Assembly: GCA_002342035.1 (NCBI GenBank)
Contig: DDPE01000078.1
Location: 86,226 to 150,225 of the forward strand
Direction of reading: 5' to 3'
From: Asticcacaulis sp. UBA2476
GTDB taxonomy: Bacteria > Pseudomonadota > Alphaproteobacteria > Caulobacterales > Caulobacteraceae
Length of the DNA stretch: 64,000 bases
Both the position numbers and the translations under genes were made by a program. Below, piece by piece: positions 61,320 through 64,000 of the stretch. The notes under the pieces are model-generated. The model worked only from the letters and a program-made list of their open reading frames with translations, made no database searches and was not told where the DNA came from. The number at the start of each line of letters is the position of its first letter. Position 1 is the stretch's first letter.

Positions 61320-61891
61320 CAGGCATCATCGGTCGGCGACAGATCCTGCTCGCCTAAGCCCCGCTTAATCTCAACCGGGTCTTTCAGAGTCGGGTTCCCC
61401 GGCGGGCTGCTGGTAGGCACACTGACCTCAAAACCATCATGATCAAGGCCTTCGTCCCCAAGGAATCGCGCAAAATCAGAGGTTTCCTTGAAGTCGCGAT
61501 AGACCGACGCATAACGGACATAGGCCACGACATCGAGCGAGCGCAAGGCCTTCATCACCAACTCCCCCACCACATCGGAGTTGATATCGGTTTCGCCCAT
61601 GCTTTCCAACTGGCGCACAATGCCGGAAACCATACGGTCCAGACGCTCCTGATCCACAGGTCGCTTGCGAAGCGCCAGTGAAATTGAGCGCTCCAGCTTG
61701 GCCCGGTCAAACGGTGTGCGACGACCAGAACGCTTGACGATCATCAGGTCGCGCAGTTGCACCCGCTCAAAGGTCGTAAAGCGACCACCACATTCATTAC
61801 ATGACCGGCGGCGGCGGATGGCTGCCCCATCCTCACTGGGACGGGAATCTTTGACCTGGGTTTCGGGATTACCGCAGAAGGGGCAGCGCAT
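61319..61891 (-). CDS. nrdR: Ribonucleotide-reductase repressor NrdR
   Basis: 190 residues. Zinc ribbon MRCPFCGNPETQVKDSR...CNECGGRFTTFER at about 1-45, then an ATP-cone (about 49-139: IVKRSGRRTPFDRAKLERSISLALRKRPVDQERLDRMVSGIVRQLESMGETDINSDVVGELVMKALRSLDVVAYVRYASVYRDF). A C-terminal extension of about 40 residues (LDHDGFEVSVPTSSPPGNP) exceeds the usual 150-160. Controls nrd genes by nucleotide pools. Between glyA and ribD, as in many alphaproteobacteria. Confidence 0.95.
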   Translation of the reverse strand: MRCPFCGNPETQVKDSRPSEDGAAIRRRRSCNECGGRFTTFERVQLRDLMIVKRSGRRTPFDRAKLERSISLALRKRPVDQERLDRMVSGIVRQLESMGETDINSDVVGELVMKALRSLDVVAYVRYASVYRDFKETSDFARFLGDEGLDHDGFEVSVPTSSPPGNPTLKDPVEIKRGLGEQDLSPTDDA

Positions 61892-61900
61892 AACTAGCCT

Positions 61901-63211
61901 TTATTCATAAATAGGAAAGCGAGCCGTCAGGGCCTTAACTTTTTCGAGCACGACCGACTGAACTGCCGGATCGGGCTGGCCATCGTTTGCAGCCATACCA
62001 TCAACCACATCCGCAATCAGGTTACCGATTTCACGGAACTCAGCTTCACGGAAGCCACGCGTTGTCCCGGCCGGCGTCCCCAAACGTACACCCGATGTAA
62101 TGGTGAACGGCTGCGGATCAAACGGGATACCGTTCTTGTTGCAGGTAATGCCCGCGGCTTCGAGCGCGGCCTCGGTCGCCTTACCCGTCTGGCCCTTGGG
62201 GCGCAGATCAACGGACATGACATGGCTGTCGGTGCCACCGGATACAATGGCCAGACCGCGTTCGACCAAAACTTCGGCCAGCACACGGGCATTGGCCACG
62301 ACCTGAGCCGCATAGGCTTTATATTCGGGCTGCAACGCCTCACCGAAGGCGACCGCCTTACCGGCAATCACATGCATTAGAGGCCCGCCTTGCAGACCGG
62401 GGAACACCGCCGAATTGATTTTTTTGCCCAGAGCTTCGTCATTGGACAGGATCATACCGCCGCGCGGTCCACGCAGGGTTTTGTGCGTCGTCGTCGTTAC
62501 CACATGGGCATGAGGCAATGGGTCGGGGTACTGGCCACCCGCCACCAGACCGGCATAGTGCGCCATATCCACAAACAGATAGGCCCCAATGCTGTCGGCG
62601 ATCTCACGGAAACGCTTGAAGTCGATGTGGCGGCTGTAGTTTGAAGCGCCCGCAATAATCAGTTTGGGCTTGTGTTCCTTGGCCAGCGCTTCGACCTGAT
62701 CCATATCAATCAGGTGATCGTCCTCACGCACACCGTAAGGGATGACCTTGAACCACTTGCCCGACTGGTTGGCCGGAGAACCGTGAGTCAAGTGCCCGCC
62801 GCAAGCCAGATCCATACCCATATAGGTGTCACCCGGCTGAAGCAGGGTAAAGAACACCGCCTGATTGGCCTGAGCCCCGGAGTGCGGCTGCACATTGGCA
62901 TAGGCGCAGTTGAACAGCTTCTTGGCGCGCTCAATCGCCAGCTTTTCAACCTCATCGACATACTCGCAACCGCCATAATATCTGCGGCCGGGATAGCCTT
63001 CGGCATATTTGTTGGTCAGAACCGACCCTTGCGCCTCAAGTACCGCTTTTGAGACGATATTTTCCGACGCGATCAGTTCAATCTCATGCTGCTGGCGGTG
63101 AAGCTCGCCCTTGATCGCCTCAAGAACCGCCGTATCCGACTGTTCGAGCGAATGGTTGAAGTATCCTTGCGGGATAAACGATGCGGCCTGGGCGGGAGCG
63201 TTCACGGGCAT
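61901..63211 (-). CDS. glyA: Serine hydroxymethyltransferase
   Basis: 436 residues, full length. PLP enzyme with IELIASENIVSKAVLEAQGSVLTNKYAEGYPGRRYYGG, VDMAHYAGLVAGGQYPDPLPHAHVVTTTTHKTLRGPRGGMIL (the Lys that carries PLP is in THKTLRG). Interconverts serine and glycine with tetrahydrofolate. First gene of the glyA-nrdR-rib operon, with 10 bp to nrdR. Confidence 0.97.
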   Translation of the reverse strand: MPVNAPAQAASFIPQGYFNHSLEQSDTAVLEAIKGELHRQQHEIELIASENIVSKAVLEAQGSVLTNKYAEGYPGRRYYGGCEYVDEVEKLAIERAKKLFNCAYANVQPHSGAQANQAVFFTLLQPGDTYMGMDLACGGHLTHGSPANQSGKWFKVIPYGVREDDHLIDMDQVEALAKEHKPKLIIAGASNYSRHIDFKRFREIADSIGAYLFVDMAHYAGLVAGGQYPDPLPHAHVVTTTTHKTLRGPRGGMILSNDEALGKKINSAVFPGLQGGPLMHVIAGKAVAFGEALQPEYKAYAAQVVANARVLAEVLVERGLAIVSGGTDSHVMSVDLRPKGQTGKATEAALEAAGITCNKNGIPFDPQPFTITSGVRLGTPAGTTRGFREAEFREIGNLIADVVDGMAANDGQPDPAVQSVVLEKVKALTARFPIYE

Positions 63212-63339
63212 GATCCTGTCATCTGAAGCCGCCGTATGTCAGTTGTGCGACATACGGCCTGAAACCAAGCGTGTGTTAAACCTTAAACACAGCGATTCCA
63301 AGACAAAAAACCACCTATGTGGCGTTGCAACACAAAGCT

Positions 63340-63543
63340 TTAAATGAATTTGCCGGGCTTGGCGGGCGGGGTTTGGCGACGGGCGGCCAGTTTGTTCTGT
63401 AATTTCGTAATCGCCAGACTTTTGACGGCCGTTGGATTGCTGGCAGGGCCCATGGCGCTGACTTCCTCGCCCGTCGCCGGATCGACAGCCGTGACCTTGA
63501 GATAGGCGCCGTTGCGATGATATTCCAGCAGCACTTCGGACAT
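63340..63543 (-). CDS. Small conserved protein, DUF6898-like
   Basis: 67 residues: MSEVLLEYHRNGAYLKVTAV then DPATGEEVSAMGPASNPTAVKSLAITKLQNKLAARRQ. The VTAVDxxTGxEVSxxGP core matches a small family next to glyA in alphaproteobacteria (DUF6898, from recall). No signal peptide. Function unknown. It lies between hemA and glyA on the same strand. Confidence 0.75.
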   Translation of the reverse strand: MSEVLLEYHRNGAYLKVTAVDPATGEEVSAMGPASNPTAVKSLAITKLQNKLAARRQTPPAKPGKFI

Positions 63544-63606
63544 GGGCGAGCTCTGATTCAGCGTACGCGTCTATTAAAAGCGAATCAGGCCCAAGTTCAA
63601 GCCGCC

Positions 63607-63973
63607 TTACGCCACGGCGGGCATACGCGCCACATTGCAGTGGCTCCACAGCTTATCCATGGCTGATACCAGTTCATCCATCATCTTATCGTCGTGATCC
63701 GGAGACGGCGTAAAGCGTAGACGCTCCGTCCCCTTGGGCACGGTCGGGTAGTTGATAGGCTGCACATAGATCGAAAAGTCATTGAGCAGCATATCCGAAA
63801 TCATCTTGCAGTGATGGACATGGCCGACCAGAACCGGCACGATATGGCTGACTGACGGCAGAACCGGAATCCCGGCTTCACGGAAGCGGCGCATCAGGGT
63901 TTGTGCCCGCTCCTGATGCGCGTCGCGGCGCTCATTGTGTTCTTTGAGCCAGCGCACTGAAGCCGTGGCGCCG
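63607..63973 (-). CDS. hemA: 5-aminolevulinate synthase, C-terminal part
   Basis: About 120 C-terminal residues of the Shemin-type ALA synthase: GATASVRWLKEHNERRDAHQERAQTL, GIPVLPSVSHIVPVLVGHVHHCKMISDMLL, IYVQPINYPTVPKGTERLRFTPSPDHDDKMMDELV. Condenses glycine with succinyl-CoA, fitting the adjacent glyA. The 5' side is lost: upstream of GATASV the sequence folds back on itself instead of continuing hemA. Confidence 0.9.
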
Positions 63974-64000
63974 TCATGGCCGGCGCCACGGCTTCAGTGC
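63954..64000. repeat. Perfect 20-bp fold-back palindrome at the window end
   Basis: The 20 bases 63954-63973 are repeated exactly in inverted form at 63981-64000, around the 7-bp centre TCATGGC. The left arm is genuine hemA coding sequence. The right arm replaces the expected upstream hemA codons, so the symmetry is not a regulatory element. It may continue beyond the window. Confidence 0.85.

Overview
The window reads as a chromosome segment of an alphaproteobacterium of the Caulobacteraceae, most like Asticcacaulis (inference). The evidence is the gene order hemA(end)-glyA-nrdR-ribD-ribE-ribB-ribH-nusB-thiL, the order bamE / CBP3-type chaperone-DUF177-plsX-fabH-ihfA-merR-tRNA-Pro, a class I lysyl-tRNA synthetase, a K+-independent H+-pyrophosphatase, a large TonB-dependent receptor and many Tat-exported or periplasmic carbohydrate enzymes.

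Left part (1-14.7 kb), accessory. A truncated six-hairpin glycosidase-like protein (DUF4450 type) is followed by a Tat-exported PL26-like exo-rhamnogalacturonan lyase, two tandem IclR regulators and a very compact stand-alone tyrosine recombinase with a dif-like 12-6-12 palindrome just downstream. Next comes a redox/hydrolase cluster of mostly exported proteins: two alpha/beta hydrolases (one with a Cys nucleophile), a CMD-family protein, a cupin, a divergent LysR regulator, a cytosolic aldo/keto reductase, a Tat-signal aldo/keto reductase and a Tat/lipobox flavodoxin. It ends in an IS3 remnant fused to a truncated integrase.

Middle (14.7-24.7 kb), a genomic island. A near-identical 57-bp direct repeat lies at 14709-14765 and at 24614-24670, where it includes the 3' end of tRNA-Gln(UUG). 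Each copy sits immediately upstream of an integrase N-terminal remnant. Between the copies is a four-gene operon for plant glycan breakdown: GH2, SGNH/SASA esterase, GH78 alpha-L-rhamnosidase and GH27. It is led by a promoter with a TTGGTC-GACCAA operator in its spacer. The layout is best explained by two islands stacked at one tRNA-Gln site. With the PL26 region this makes a rhamnogalacturonan / rhamnose-glycoside utilisation zone.

Right part (24.7-64 kb), core chromosome: trhO, sppA, a TonB receptor with a long AT-rich upstream region, a 49-codon lipoprotein gene, a DUF1499 protein, a fused phosphotransferase/P-loop kinase, a HAD phosphatase, pdxH, a DnaJ-like protein, aroC, pirin, two small lipoproteins, queE-queC, two thioesterases, an S24 repressor with its own operator, lysS, a LiuR-like MerR regulator with an acyl-CoA dehydrogenase, a fatty-acid/phospholipid operon, bamE, hppA, and the glyA-rib-nusB-thiL operon. 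Two palindromes of the same design (44920 and 40378) suggest that the MerR regulator also controls the thioesterase pair. In the riboflavin operon ribD keeps only its reductase domain and the GTP cyclohydrolase II half of RibBA has lost its zinc cysteines, so the first pathway steps must be encoded elsewhere. The window ends in hemA, cut by a perfect 20-bp fold-back palindrome that looks like a sequence-end artefact.

No CRISPR array, rRNA, phage structural module or recognisable defence system was seen.
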